Source: Streptomyces avidinii (GTDB lineage Bacteria; Actinomycetota; Actinomycetes; Streptomycetales; Streptomycetaceae). From it: a DNA stretch of 45,985 nt. The DNA is taken from positions 7,555 to 53,539 of the forward strand of contig NZ_BMVL01000024.1 in assembly GCF_014650695.1 (NCBI RefSeq), given 5' to 3'. Both the position numbers and the translations under genes were made by a program. The notes beneath the pieces are model-generated. The model saw only the letters and a program-made list of their open reading frames with translations, had not been told where the DNA came from and searched no databases. Below, piece after piece: positions 7,872 to 15,242 of this stretch (positions are counted from its first letter, which is position 1; each line of letters opens with the position of its first letter).

Positions 7872-9284
7872 ATGGCTGCCCGCACCGCTCGTTCATCCGC
7901 CAAGGACCGGCCGTCCTACCGCTGCACCGATTGCGGCTGGACGACCGCCAAGTGGCTCGGCCGCTGTCCCGAGTGCCAGGCCTGGGGCACCGTCGAGGAG
8001 ATGGGCGCGCCGGCCGTGCGGACCACCGCCGCCGGCCGGGTCTCCACCGCCGCCCTGCCGATCGCCCAGGTCGACGGCCGGACGGCGACCGCCCGCAGCA
8101 CCGGCGTGGACGAGCTGGACCGCGTCCTCGGCGGCGGGCTCGTGCCCGGCGCCGTCGTACTGCTCGCCGGTGAGCCCGGCGTCGGCAAGTCGACGCTGCT
8201 GCTGGACGTCGCGGCGAAGGCGGCCAGCGACGAGCACCGCACGCTGTACGTGACGGGCGAGGAGTCGGCGAGCCAGGTGCGGCTGCGGGCCGACCGGATC
8301 AACGCGCTCAGCGATCACCTCTACCTGGCCGCCGAGACGGACCTGTCCGCCGTGCTCGGGCACCTCGACGCCGTGAAGCCGTCCCTGCTGATCCTGGACT
8401 CCGTACAGACCGTCGCCTCCCCCGAGATCGACGGCGCGCCCGGCGGCATGGCCCAGGTGCGCGAAGTGGCCGGAGCGCTGATCCGGGCCTCCAAGGAGCG
8501 GGGGATGTCCACCCTCCTCGTCGGCCACGTGACCAAGGACGGGGCCATCGCCGGTCCCCGTCTCCTGGAGCACCTCGTCGATGTCGTACTGAGCTTCGAG
8601 GGCGACCGGCACGCCCGGCTGCGGCTGGTGCGCGGCATCAAGAACCGGTACGGGGCCACCGACGAGGTCGGCTGCTTCGAGCTGCACGACGAGGGGATCA
8701 CCGGTCTCGCCGATCCGAGCGGGCTGTTCCTGACCCGGCGGGCCGAGGCCGTGCCCGGCACCTGCCTGACCGTGACGCTGGAGGGGAAGCGCCCGCTGGT
8801 CGCCGAGGTGCAGGCGCTGACCGTGGACTCGCAGATCCCCTCTCCCCGGCGCACGACCTCCGGCCTGGAGACCTCGCGCGTCTCGATGATGCTGGCGGTG
8901 CTGGAGCAGCGCGGCCGGATCACGGCGCTCGGCAAGCGCGACATCTACAGCGCCACGGTGGGCGGGGTGAAGCTCACCGAGCCGGCCGCCGACCTGGCGA
9001 TCGCGCTCGCGCTGGCCTCCGCCGCCAGTGACGTCCCGCTGCCGAAGAACCTCGTGGCGATCGGTGAGGTCGGCCTGGCCGGCGAGGTGCGGCGGGTCAC
9101 CGGCGTGCAGCGGCGGCTGGCGGAGGCGCACCGGCTGGGGTTCACCCACGCGCTGGTCCCGGCGGATCCGGGCAAGGTGCCGGCCGGGATGAAGGTCATC
9201 GAGGTGGCCGACATGGGCGACGCGCTACGGGTGTTGCCGCGCGGCCGGTCCCGTACGCCGGCCCGGGAGCGGTCCGCGGAGTAA
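7872..9284 (+). CDS. radA: DNA repair protein RadA (Sms)
   Basis: A 470-residue protein of the usual RadA length. It has an N-terminal C4 zinc finger (C18, C21, C32, C35), a RecA-like ATPase with Walker A GEPGVGKST at about 100-108, the RadA-specific KNRYG motif (residues 257-261), and the C-terminal Lon-protease-like domain (PLPKNLVAIGEVGLAGEVRR). RadA is a helicase-like motor acting on recombination intermediates. An in-frame GTG 9 bases earlier (7863) is possible. It is followed by disA on the same strand, the same pairing as in Bacillus, where the DisA cyclase is modulated by DNA-processing proteins. Confidence 0.96.
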   Translation: MAARTARSSAKDRPSYRCTDCGWTTAKWLGRCPECQAWGTVEEMGAPAVRTTAAGRVSTAALPIAQVDGRTATARSTGVDELDRVLGGGLVPGAVVLLAGEPGVGKSTLLLDVAAKAASDEHRTLYVTGEESASQVRLRADRINALSDHLYLAAETDLSAVLGHLDAVKPSLLILDSVQTVASPEIDGAPGGMAQVREVAGALIRASKERGMSTLLVGHVTKDGAIAGPRLLEHLVDVVLSFEGDRHARLRLVRGIKNRYGATDEVGCFELHDEGITGLADPSGLFLTRRAEAVPGTCLTVTLEGKRPLVAEVQALTVDSQIPSPRRTTSGLETSRVSMMLAVLEQRGRITALGKRDIYSATVGGVKLTEPAADLAIALALASAASDVPLPKNLVAIGEVGLAGEVRRVTGVQRRLAEAHRLGFTHALVPADPGKVPAGMKVIEVADMGDALRVLPRGRSRTPARERSAE

Positions 9285-9288
9285 CCGC

Positions 9289-9306
9289 CCCCGGGGCGCC
9301 CCGGGG
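9289..9306. terminator. 18-bp perfect palindrome just after radA
   Basis: CCCCGGGGCGCCCCGGGG reads identically on both strands and begins 4 bases after the radA stop codon. It could fold as a strong hairpin in the transcript and act as a terminator or 3' end protector. There is no T-tract after it, so the role is uncertain. Confidence 0.4.
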
Positions 9307-9413
9307 ACGCCCCGGCTCGTCCCCGGGCGAACGATCCGCTGGTCAGGGGGTCCGTACGAGGCCCTCGCGCGCCGCACCCGGACAAGCCACGGCGGGGCCG
9401 CGGCGCGCGCCGG

Positions 9414-9419
9414 TAGACT
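9414..9419 (+). promoter_or_regulatory. disA: Putative -10 element (TAGACT) upstream of disA
   Basis: TAGACT about 80 bases before the disA start would give a leader of roughly 70 bases that includes the strong ribosome-binding site. The -35 is not clear. Confidence 0.35.
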
Positions 9420-9498
9420 TCGGGATGGTCCGCCCGGCCGTACGCACGTCCTCGTGCCCGCGGCGCAGGGCGGCGCAACCCGCGACCGGAGGAGTGCA

Positions 9499-10623
9499 GT
9501 GGCAGCCAAGGACGGGGCAGCAGCATCCGGAAAGTCGGGCGCAAGCTCCAAGCAGGAGGCCATGATGCGCGCCTCGCTGAGCGCGGTCGCACCTGGTCAG
9601 CCGCTGCGTGACGGCTTGGAACGGATCGTCCGCGGCAACACCGGCGGGCTCATCGTCCTCGGCATGGACAAGAGCGTCGAGGCGATGTGCACCGGCGGCT
9701 TCGTCCTGGACGTGGAGTTCACCGCGACCCGGCTGCGCGAGCTGTGCAAGCTCGACGGCGCGCTCATCCTCGACAAGGACATCACCAAGATCCTCCGGGC
9801 CGGTGTGCAGCTGGTGCCCGACGCGTCGATCCCGACGGAGGAGACGGGCACGCGCCACCGCACGGCCGACCGCGTCTCCAAGCAGTGCGGCTTCCCGGTG
9901 GTGTCGGTGTCGCAGTCGATGCGGCTGATCGCGCTGTACGTGGACGGGGAGCGGCGGGTCCTGGAGGAGTCCGGGGCGATCCTGTCCCGGGCGAACCAGG
10001 CACTGGCCACGCTGGAGCGGTACAAGCTGCGCCTCGACGAGGTCGCGGGCACGCTGTCGGCGCTGGAGATCGAGGACCTGGTCACGGTCCGCGACGTGAC
10101 GGCCGTCGCGCAGCGGCTGGAAATGGTCCGCCGCATCGCGACCGAGATCGCCGAGTACGTGGTCGAACTGGGCACGGACGGGCGACTGCTGTCGCTGCAG
10201 CTGGACGAGCTGACGGTCGGGATCGAGCAGGAGCGGGAGCTGGTCATCCGGGACTACGTGCCGGAGCCGACGGCGAAGCGTTCCCGCACGGTGGACGAGG
10301 CGCTGGCGGAGCTGGACGCGCTGACCCATCCGGAGCTGCTGGAACTGGCGATCGTGGCGCGGGCGCTCGGGTACACCGGCTCTCCGGAGACCCTGGACTC
10401 GGCGGTGTCGCCGCGCGGCTACCGGCTGCTGGCGAAGGTGCCGAGGCTGCCGGGCGCGATCATCGAGCGGCTCGTGGAGCACTTCGGCGGGCTGCAGAAG
10501 CTGCTCGCCGCGAGCGTCGACGACCTGCAGGCCGTGGACGGGGTGGGCGAGGCCCGTGCCCGCAGCGTCCGCGAGGGCCTGTCCCGCCTGGCCGAGTCGT
10601 CCATCCTGGAGCGGTACGTCTAG
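9499..10623 (+). CDS. disA: DNA integrity scanning protein DisA, diadenylate cyclase
   Basis: A 374-residue full-length DisA. It makes the second messenger c-di-AMP from two ATP and binds branched DNA as an octamer. The DAC domain carries the DGA motif at residues 86-88 and the RHR motif at 119-121 (GTRHRTADR), both needed for cyclase activity. A helical linker follows, then a C-terminal RuvA-like helix-hairpin-helix domain (LLAASVDDLQAVDGVGEARA). The GTG start is chosen because GGAGGAG sits at 9488-9494 with good spacing. In Streptomyces c-di-AMP controls wall hydrolases, potassium and osmotic balance. The neighbour radA supports the DNA-linked role. Confidence 0.97.
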   Translation: MAAKDGAAASGKSGASSKQEAMMRASLSAVAPGQPLRDGLERIVRGNTGGLIVLGMDKSVEAMCTGGFVLDVEFTATRLRELCKLDGALILDKDITKILRAGVQLVPDASIPTEETGTRHRTADRVSKQCGFPVVSVSQSMRLIALYVDGERRVLEESGAILSRANQALATLERYKLRLDEVAGTLSALEIEDLVTVRDVTAVAQRLEMVRRIATEIAEYVVELGTDGRLLSLQLDELTVGIEQERELVIRDYVPEPTAKRSRTVDEALAELDALTHPELLELAIVARALGYTGSPETLDSAVSPRGYRLLAKVPRLPGAIIERLVEHFGGLQKLLAASVDDLQAVDGVGEARARSVREGLSRLAESSILERYV

Positions 10624-10646
10624 GCTGCGCCGCCGAGCCGGACGGC

Positions 10647-11447
10647 CTAGTCCTGCTTCAGGACGAATGAGGTTCGGGCCACCGGCATGCCCGGAGCCTT
10701 GACCTCGACCACATAGGTGTCGGGAGCCGCGGACCCCGCCGGAGGCGTCTGGCACTGGTCGGCCGCGCTGAAGCGGCGGTCCCAGTCCAGCGACTGCTTG
10801 GTCTCGCCCTGCGCCGGGACGCGGAAGAAGGCGTTGCCCGCGCCCGCCGGGCAGTCCGCCGAGGACCACACCGCCTTACTGCTGCTCGCCTGAAGGATCG
10901 TCAGGACGGCCTGCTTCGGGCCGAGGTCGACCTTGCAGGTGGTTCCGGAAGTGTTGCGGGCGACCAGTTCGAGGCGGGGCTTCTCGTTCGCCTCGTACTC
11001 GTTCTTGGCGCTCTTGACCTCCCACTGCAGCGCACCCGACGCGCAGGTGGGCAGCGGGGAGTCCGCCGGGACCTGGGCGGGGCCGCCCGCGGCGCCGCCG
11101 GAACCGGAGCCGCCGTTCGAGGCCGTGCCGCTGCCCGGTTCGCCGTTCTTGCCCGCGCCGCCCGTGGATCCACCCTCGGAGCCGGCGGTTCCGCCGCTGC
11201 CCGACTCGGGGCGCCCGCCGGGGGCCGCGCTGATCGCGGGTCCGGTGCCGGCCGGACCCGGGGTGATCGAGGCGACCGGGTCGGGGCCGCCCTGGCCCTT
11301 TCCGTTCGTACTCGTCCTCCCCCCACCGGAACTGACGGTCCATACGGCGAGGAGCGCGAGGAGCGCGACAACGGAAGCCAGCACAGCCCTCCGTCGCCAG
11401 TAGATGGAGGAGGGGAGCGGCCCGACCGGATTGCGCAGAGATCCCAC
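10647..11447 (-). CDS. Anchored or secreted protein with Gly/Ser-rich linker
   Basis: A 266-residue protein of no recognised family. From the GTG chosen here: a short cytoplasmic start, a hydrophobic helix at about 20-39 (AVLASVVALLALLAVWTVSS), a long Gly/Ser/Pro linker (about 41-130), then a beta-rich domain (about 132-266) with four cysteines (C135, C171, C199, C232), likely two disulphides. The C-terminal domain has an immunoglobulin-like feel (LELVARNTSG, then TYVVEVKAPGMP), but I cannot name it. No signal peptidase site is clear, so an N-terminal anchor is likely. The start is uncertain: an ATG at 11492 is also in frame and neither has a good ribosome site. Confidence 0.7.
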   Translation of the reverse strand: MGSLRNPVGPLPSSIYWRRRAVLASVVALLALLAVWTVSSGGGRTSTNGKGQGGPDPVASITPGPAGTGPAISAAPGGRPESGSGGTAGSEGGSTGGAGKNGEPGSGTASNGGSGSGGAAGGPAQVPADSPLPTCASGALQWEVKSAKNEYEANEKPRLELVARNTSGTTCKVDLGPKQAVLTILQASSSKAVWSSADCPAGAGNAFFRVPAQGETKQSLDWDRRFSAADQCQTPPAGSAAPDTYVVEVKAPGMPVARTSFVLKQD

Positions 11448-11607
11448 GGACGGAACTTTACGAGAGTTCGCGACCCGATCAGTGCCCCACATGCCGCGCG
11501 GTGCACTCGATTTGCCGATGATCATCCTGCGGGCGCAACCGCCGGCATCGAGATCCGGCCAAAGGGCTGACGCGGAGATTAAGCCGCTTTGAGTACGTTC
11601 GGTAAGC

Positions 11608-12104
11608 ATGGACAGTTCCGACCCCTACCGCGCCGTCATCGATTTTCGCCCACTGGACACCCTCATGGGTGCAATCGTCCTTCGAGACAGTCCGCGGTGG
11701 ACGAGGAGCGGCCCTGCCGCGCCGTCGTCGGGGCCGCCGCCTCCCTGGTGCCCTGCCCCGGGCCGGGCGACTGGTCGTTCCCCAGCAACCACGCGGTCCT
11801 CGCGGGCGCCGCCGCCGTGGCCCTGACCATGGCCGTACGCCGGCTCGCGCTGCTGACCGTGCCGCTCGCGCTGCTGATGGCCTTCTCCCGGGTCTTCGTG
11901 GGCGTGCACTACCCGCACGACGTGGCGTTCGGCCTGCTGCTCGGTGGTTCGGCCGCAGCCCTCGTCGTCCTCGCGCTCACCGGTCCGACGGCTGCGGTCA
12001 TCACCGCCGCGCGGACGGGCGCGGTCCCGGCCGTCGTGTGGTTCACCGGTCCCGGTCCGGCGCGCCGAGGCATGCGAAACGTGCCAGGATGCCGTCTGCC
12101 ATGA
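11608..12104 (+). pseudogene. Decayed PAP2-family phosphatase gene
   Basis: Remnants of one membrane phosphatase lie in three frames. Frame 1 from the ATG at 11608 gives MDSSDPYRAVIDF. An extra T in the TTTT run at 11643-11646 shifts to frame 2, giving FAHWTPSWVQSSFETV. After about 11690, frame 3 gives SAVDEERPC and runs to the stop at 12104. The PAP2 catalytic motifs 2 (FPSNH) and 3 (SRVFVGVHYPHD) are intact, but the motif 1 lysine (K-x6-RP) and the early membrane helices are gone, replaced by a junction reading QSAVDEERP. The gene therefore has both a frameshift and an internal deletion. A TTG at 11589 could translate the frame 3 part, but with an unrelated N-terminus. Sequencing error could explain the frameshift but not the missing segment. 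Confidence 0.75.
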
Positions 12105-13087
12105 CTGCATCTCCCGCTTCCTCCACGGCCGTATCCCCCGACTCCTCCCACGCGCTGCACTCCCCCGTCATCGCGTGGTTCGACGAGCACGCCCGCGACC
12201 TGCCCTGGCGCCGCCCCGAGGCCGGCCCCTGGGGGGTCATGGTCAGCGAGTTCATGCTCCAGCAGACACCCGTCAGCCGGGTCCTGCCGGTCTACGAGCA
12301 GTGGCTCGCCCGGTGGCCCCGCCCCGCGGACCTGGCCGCCGAGGCCCCCGGCGAGGCCGTACGGGCCTGGGGGCGGCTCGGCTACCCGCGCCGCGCGCTG
12401 CGGCTGCACGGCGCGGCCGTCGCCATAACGGAGCGGCACGGTGGCGACGTACCGCGGGAGCACGCGCAGTTGCTGGCGCTGCCCGGGATCGGCGAGTACA
12501 CGGCGGCGGCCGTGGCCTCCTTCGCGTACGGGCAGCGGCACGCCGTCCTCGACACGAACGTCCGGCGGGTCTTCGCCCGCACCGCGACCGGGGTCGAATA
12601 CCCGCCGAACGCGACGACCGCCGCCGAGCGGCGCCTGGCCCGGACCCTGCTGCCCGAGGACGAGGACACCGCGGCCCGCTGGGCGGCGGCCTCGATGGAG
12701 CTCGGCGCCCTGGTGTGCACCGCCAAGAGCCCCGACTGCGCGCGCTGCCCGGTGGCCGGACTGTGCGCGTGGCGCCTCGCGGGCAAGCCCGCGCACGAGG
12801 GCCCGCCGCGGCGCGGGCAGACGTACGCCGGGACCGACCGGCAGGTGCGCGGGAAGCTCCTCGCCGTACTCCGGGAGGCGGTGGGCGCCGTTCCGCAGGC
12901 CGTCCTCGACACGGTCTGGGACGAGCCGGTGCAGCGGGCCCGGGCGCTGGACGGGCTGGTCTCCGACGGGCTGGTGGAACCCCTGGACGGAGGCCTATAC
13001 CGGCTCCCGCAGACGGCACCCGGGGCAGCCCCGCAGGCAGCCCCGCAGGCAGCCCCCCGGCCCGCCCCCGCACCCGGTCGAAGCTGA
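12101..13087 (+). CDS. mutY: A/G-specific adenine glycosylase
   Basis: A 328-residue base-excision repair enzyme that removes adenine paired with 8-oxoguanine. Catalytic E50 lies in SEFMLQQTPVSRV, the helix-hairpin-helix is LPGIGEYTAAAV (128-139), and catalytic D151 is in LDTNVRRVF. The [4Fe-4S] ligands C206, C213, C216 and C222 have the exact C-x6-C-x2-C-x5-C spacing. The C-terminal domain that recognises 8-oxoG in longer MutY proteins is short here, and the tail is an Ala/Pro/Gln repeat. The ATG at 12101 is preferred over one at 12089 because of a weak AGGA; the start overlaps the end of the PAP2 pseudogene by 4 bases. Confidence 0.95.
   Translation: MTASPASSTAVSPDSSHALHSPVIAWFDEHARDLPWRRPEAGPWGVMVSEFMLQQTPVSRVLPVYEQWLARWPRPADLAAEAPGEAVRAWGRLGYPRRALRLHGAAVAITERHGGDVPREHAQLLALPGIGEYTAAAVASFAYGQRHAVLDTNVRRVFARTATGVEYPPNATTAAERRLARTLLPEDEDTAARWAAASMELGALVCTAKSPDCARCPVAGLCAWRLAGKPAHEGPPRRGQTYAGTDRQVRGKLLAVLREAVGAVPQAVLDTVWDEPVQRARALDGLVSDGLVEPLDGGLYRLPQTAPGAAPQAAPQAAPRPAPAPGRS
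13025..13056. repeat. mutY: 12-bp tandem repeat in the 3' end of mutY
   Basis: GCAGCCCCGCAG occurs twice in a row, followed by a partial third copy (GCAGCCCC). It encodes the AAPQAAPQAAP tail of MutY and would allow in-frame length change. Confidence 0.7.
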
Positions 13088-13107
13088 CTCGAAGATTCCG
13101 CTTACTG

Positions 13108-13144
13108 CCGTGAACTCGCAGCTCACGGGGGTTGTTACACAACC
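13108..13144. promoter_or_regulatory. sigE: Two adjacent inverted repeats upstream of sigE
   Basis: CCGTGA (13108-13113) pairs with TCACGG (13123-13128). Directly after it, GGTTGT (13130-13135) pairs with ACAACC (13139-13144) around TAC. They lie about 120-155 bases before the sigE start in the mutY-sigE gap. In S. coelicolor the sigE operon promoter needs the response regulator CseB, so these are candidates for its operator or for a mutY terminator. Assignment is inference. Confidence 0.4.
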
Positions 13145-13261
13145 TATGGGTGTCCGTGCGTCCACCGAAGGCTGGCTCGCACAGGCCCGTGACAACCCCT
13201 CCGTACCTTCGAATCCGTAAGGCAGCGGATGAGCGGGTGGACGGTAGCGGAGGCGGTCGAG

Positions 13262-13822
13262 ATGGCGCACGGTGAGGTACTCGAATTCGAAGAGTACGTA
13301 CGCACCCGGCAGGACGCACTGCTGCGCAGCGCCCGGCGCCTGGTCCCGGACCCCACCGACGCCCAGGACCTCCTGCAGACCGCGCTCGTGCGCACCTACG
13401 GCCGCTGGGACGGCATCGCCGACAAGTCCCTGGCCGACGCCTACCTGCGCCGCGTCATGATCAACACCCGCACCGAGTGGTGGCGCGCCCGCAAGCTCGA
13501 CGAGGTCCCCACCGACCAGCTCCCCGACGCATCGGTCGAGGACGGCTCCGACCAGCGCGCCGACCGCGCCCTCCTCATGGACATCCTCAAGGTTCTCGCG
13601 CCCAAGCAGCGCAGCGTGGTCGTGCTGCGACACTGGGAGCAGATGAGCACCGAGGAAACGGCCGCGGCGCTCGGAATGTCGGCGGGAACCGTGAAGAGCA
13701 CTCTGCACCGCGCGCTGGCCCGCCTCCGGCAGGAGCTGGAGAGCCGGGACCTGGACATGCGTGCGCTGGAGCGCGGTGACCACACCATGCGGTACGAGGG
13801 GCGTGAGCGGTGCGCGGCCTGA
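13262..13822 (+). CDS. sigE: ECF sigma factor SigE (cell envelope stress)
   Basis: A 186-residue ECF sigma factor. Region 2 covers about 20-85 (LLRSARRLVPDPTDAQDLL, RRVMINTRTEWWRARKL) and region 4 about 115-165 (VLAPKQRSVVVLRHWEQMS, then AAALGMSAGTVKSTLHRA). It recruits RNA polymerase to wall-maintenance genes when peptidoglycan is damaged. The family name rests on near-identity as I remember S. coelicolor SigE and on the following cseA-cseB-cseC genes, which are diagnostic. The ATG at 13262 has GGAGG 8 bases upstream; an in-frame ATG at 13229 would add 11 residues. No anti-sigma gene follows; control is through CseB/CseC at the operon promoter. Confidence 0.95.
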   Translation: MAHGEVLEFEEYVRTRQDALLRSARRLVPDPTDAQDLLQTALVRTYGRWDGIADKSLADAYLRRVMINTRTEWWRARKLDEVPTDQLPDASVEDGSDQRADRALLMDILKVLAPKQRSVVVLRHWEQMSTEETAAALGMSAGTVKSTLHRALARLRQELESRDLDMRALERGDHTMRYEGRERCAA

Positions 13823-14499
13823 ACGGCCAAGGTTTGTCCGGAGGTTCTCTGGTGCTGATGTCGGCGGGGACGGTCGTCCTCGTCGGCACAGCCGTGTTCG
13901 CGGTCGGGTGCGCCACCGGCGGCACCGGTCTGCGCGACGGCGGCCCGGCCCGCACCGATGCCGTGTCCAGAACCACCCCCTCGGGAGCCTCCCCCGAGGA
14001 CTCCTCCGCGGCCTCGGCCGCCGCGTCGGGGCAGGCGCTGAAGAAGGTCGACCCCGTTGCGCTGCTGATGAAGGACCCCAAGGTCGGCAACGAGGTCAAA
14101 CGCGACCTCAAGCCGTGCTCGGGCAAGGAGTACCCGGTGGACGTGAGCTACGGGAAGGTCACCGGAGGCCCCGTCGCCGACATCGTCATCAACGTCCTGT
14201 CCTGCGCCGACGCCCTGGGGCGCGGCACCTACGTGTACCGGGCGGACGGCGGCGCGTACGAGAATGTGTTCGCGGACGAACAGCCACCCGTCTACGCGGA
14301 GATCGACCGGGGCGACCTGGTCGTCACGAAGCAGGTCTACGGAAAGAGCGACGCGCTCGCCTATCCGTCGGGCGAGGACGTGATCACGTACCGCTGGAAC
14401 GGGGAGAAGTTCACCGAGCAGGACCGAGTTCACTCGGAGTACAGCAACGTGGTCGACGGCGGAGTCCAGCCCGCCCCGGTCACGAGTCAGAAGAACTGA
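13810..14499 (+). CDS. cseA: CseA, putative lipoprotein of the sigE operon
   Basis: A 229-residue exported protein. The hydrophobic N-terminal segment spans about 14-33 and ends in VFAVGC, with C34 as the likely lipidated cysteine; the box is weak because residue -3 is Ala, not Leu. A Ser/Ala linker and a globular domain with a second Cys pair (near residues 98 and 134) follow. In S. coelicolor CseA sits on the outer face of the membrane and dampens the CseB/CseC response. The GTG start lies inside the 3' end of sigE (13-base overlap), giving tight coupling. Identification is mostly by operon position plus lipoprotein features. Confidence 0.85.
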   Translation: MRGLNGQGLSGGSLVLMSAGTVVLVGTAVFAVGCATGGTGLRDGGPARTDAVSRTTPSGASPEDSSAASAAASGQALKKVDPVALLMKDPKVGNEVKRDLKPCSGKEYPVDVSYGKVTGGPVADIVINVLSCADALGRGTYVYRADGGAYENVFADEQPPVYAEIDRGDLVVTKQVYGKSDALAYPSGEDVITYRWNGEKFTEQDRVHSEYSNVVDGGVQPAPVTSQKN

Positions 14500-14528
14500 G
14501 CACAGAAGAACCGAGGCGAGGCTCCCGC

Positions 14529-15242
14529 ATGGCCGAGACCCATGTCCTGTTCGTCGAGGACGACGACGTCATCCGTGAGGCCACGACCCTGGCGCTGGAA
14601 CGCGACGGGTTCGTGGTCACGGCCATGCCCGACGGCCTGTCCGGCCTGGAGTCCTTCCGCGCGAACCGGCCCGACATCGCGCTGCTGGACGTGATGGTCC
14701 CGGGCATGGACGGCGTCAGCCTGTGCCGCCGCATCCGCGACGAGTCCACCGTTCCGGTGATCATGCTCTCCGCGCGCGCCGACTCCATCGACGTGGTGCT
14801 GGGCCTGGAGGCGGGCGCCGACGACTACGTCACCAAGCCCTTCGACGGATCCGTCCTCGTCGCCCGGATCCGCGCCGTCCTGCGCCGCTTCGACCACTCG
14901 GGCGGCCCGCAGAACGGCGGCCCGAACGGGGCCGACAACGGCTCGGACGGCGAGCGCGGCGTGCTCTCCTTCGGCGACCTGGAGGTGGACACCGAGGGCA
15001 TGGAGGTCCGCCGGGCGGGCGCCGCCGTGGCACTGACGCCGACCGAGATGCGGCTGCTGCTGGAGTTCTCCTCCGCGCCCGGCACCGTCCTGTCGCGCGA
15101 CCGCCTGCTGGAGCGGGTCTGGGACTACGACTGGGGCGGCGACACCCGCGTCGTGGACGTCCACGTCCAGCGCCTGCGCACCAAGATCGGCCAGGACCGG
15201 ATCGAAACGGTCCGGGGCTTCGGATACAAACTCAAGGCATGA
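14529..15242 (+). CDS. cseB: CseB, OmpR-family response regulator
   Basis: A 237-residue response regulator. The receiver domain has the acidic pocket VEDDD (9-13), phospho-acceptor D54 in ALLDVMVPG, and K103 in VTKPFDG. A linker rich in Gly/Asn (about 122-145) leads to an OmpR/PhoB winged helix ending GFGYKLKA, with the recognition segment TRVVDVHVQRLRTKIG. When phosphorylated by CseC it switches on the sigE promoter. It starts 29 bases after cseA and its stop overlaps the cseC ATG. The resemblance to S. coelicolor CseB as I recall it is very close. Confidence 0.95.
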   Translation: MAETHVLFVEDDDVIREATTLALERDGFVVTAMPDGLSGLESFRANRPDIALLDVMVPGMDGVSLCRRIRDESTVPVIMLSARADSIDVVLGLEAGADDYVTKPFDGSVLVARIRAVLRRFDHSGGPQNGGPNGADNGSDGERGVLSFGDLEVDTEGMEVRRAGAAVALTPTEMRLLLEFSSAPGTVLSRDRLLERVWDYDWGGDTRVVDVHVQRLRTKIGQDRIETVRGFGYKLKA

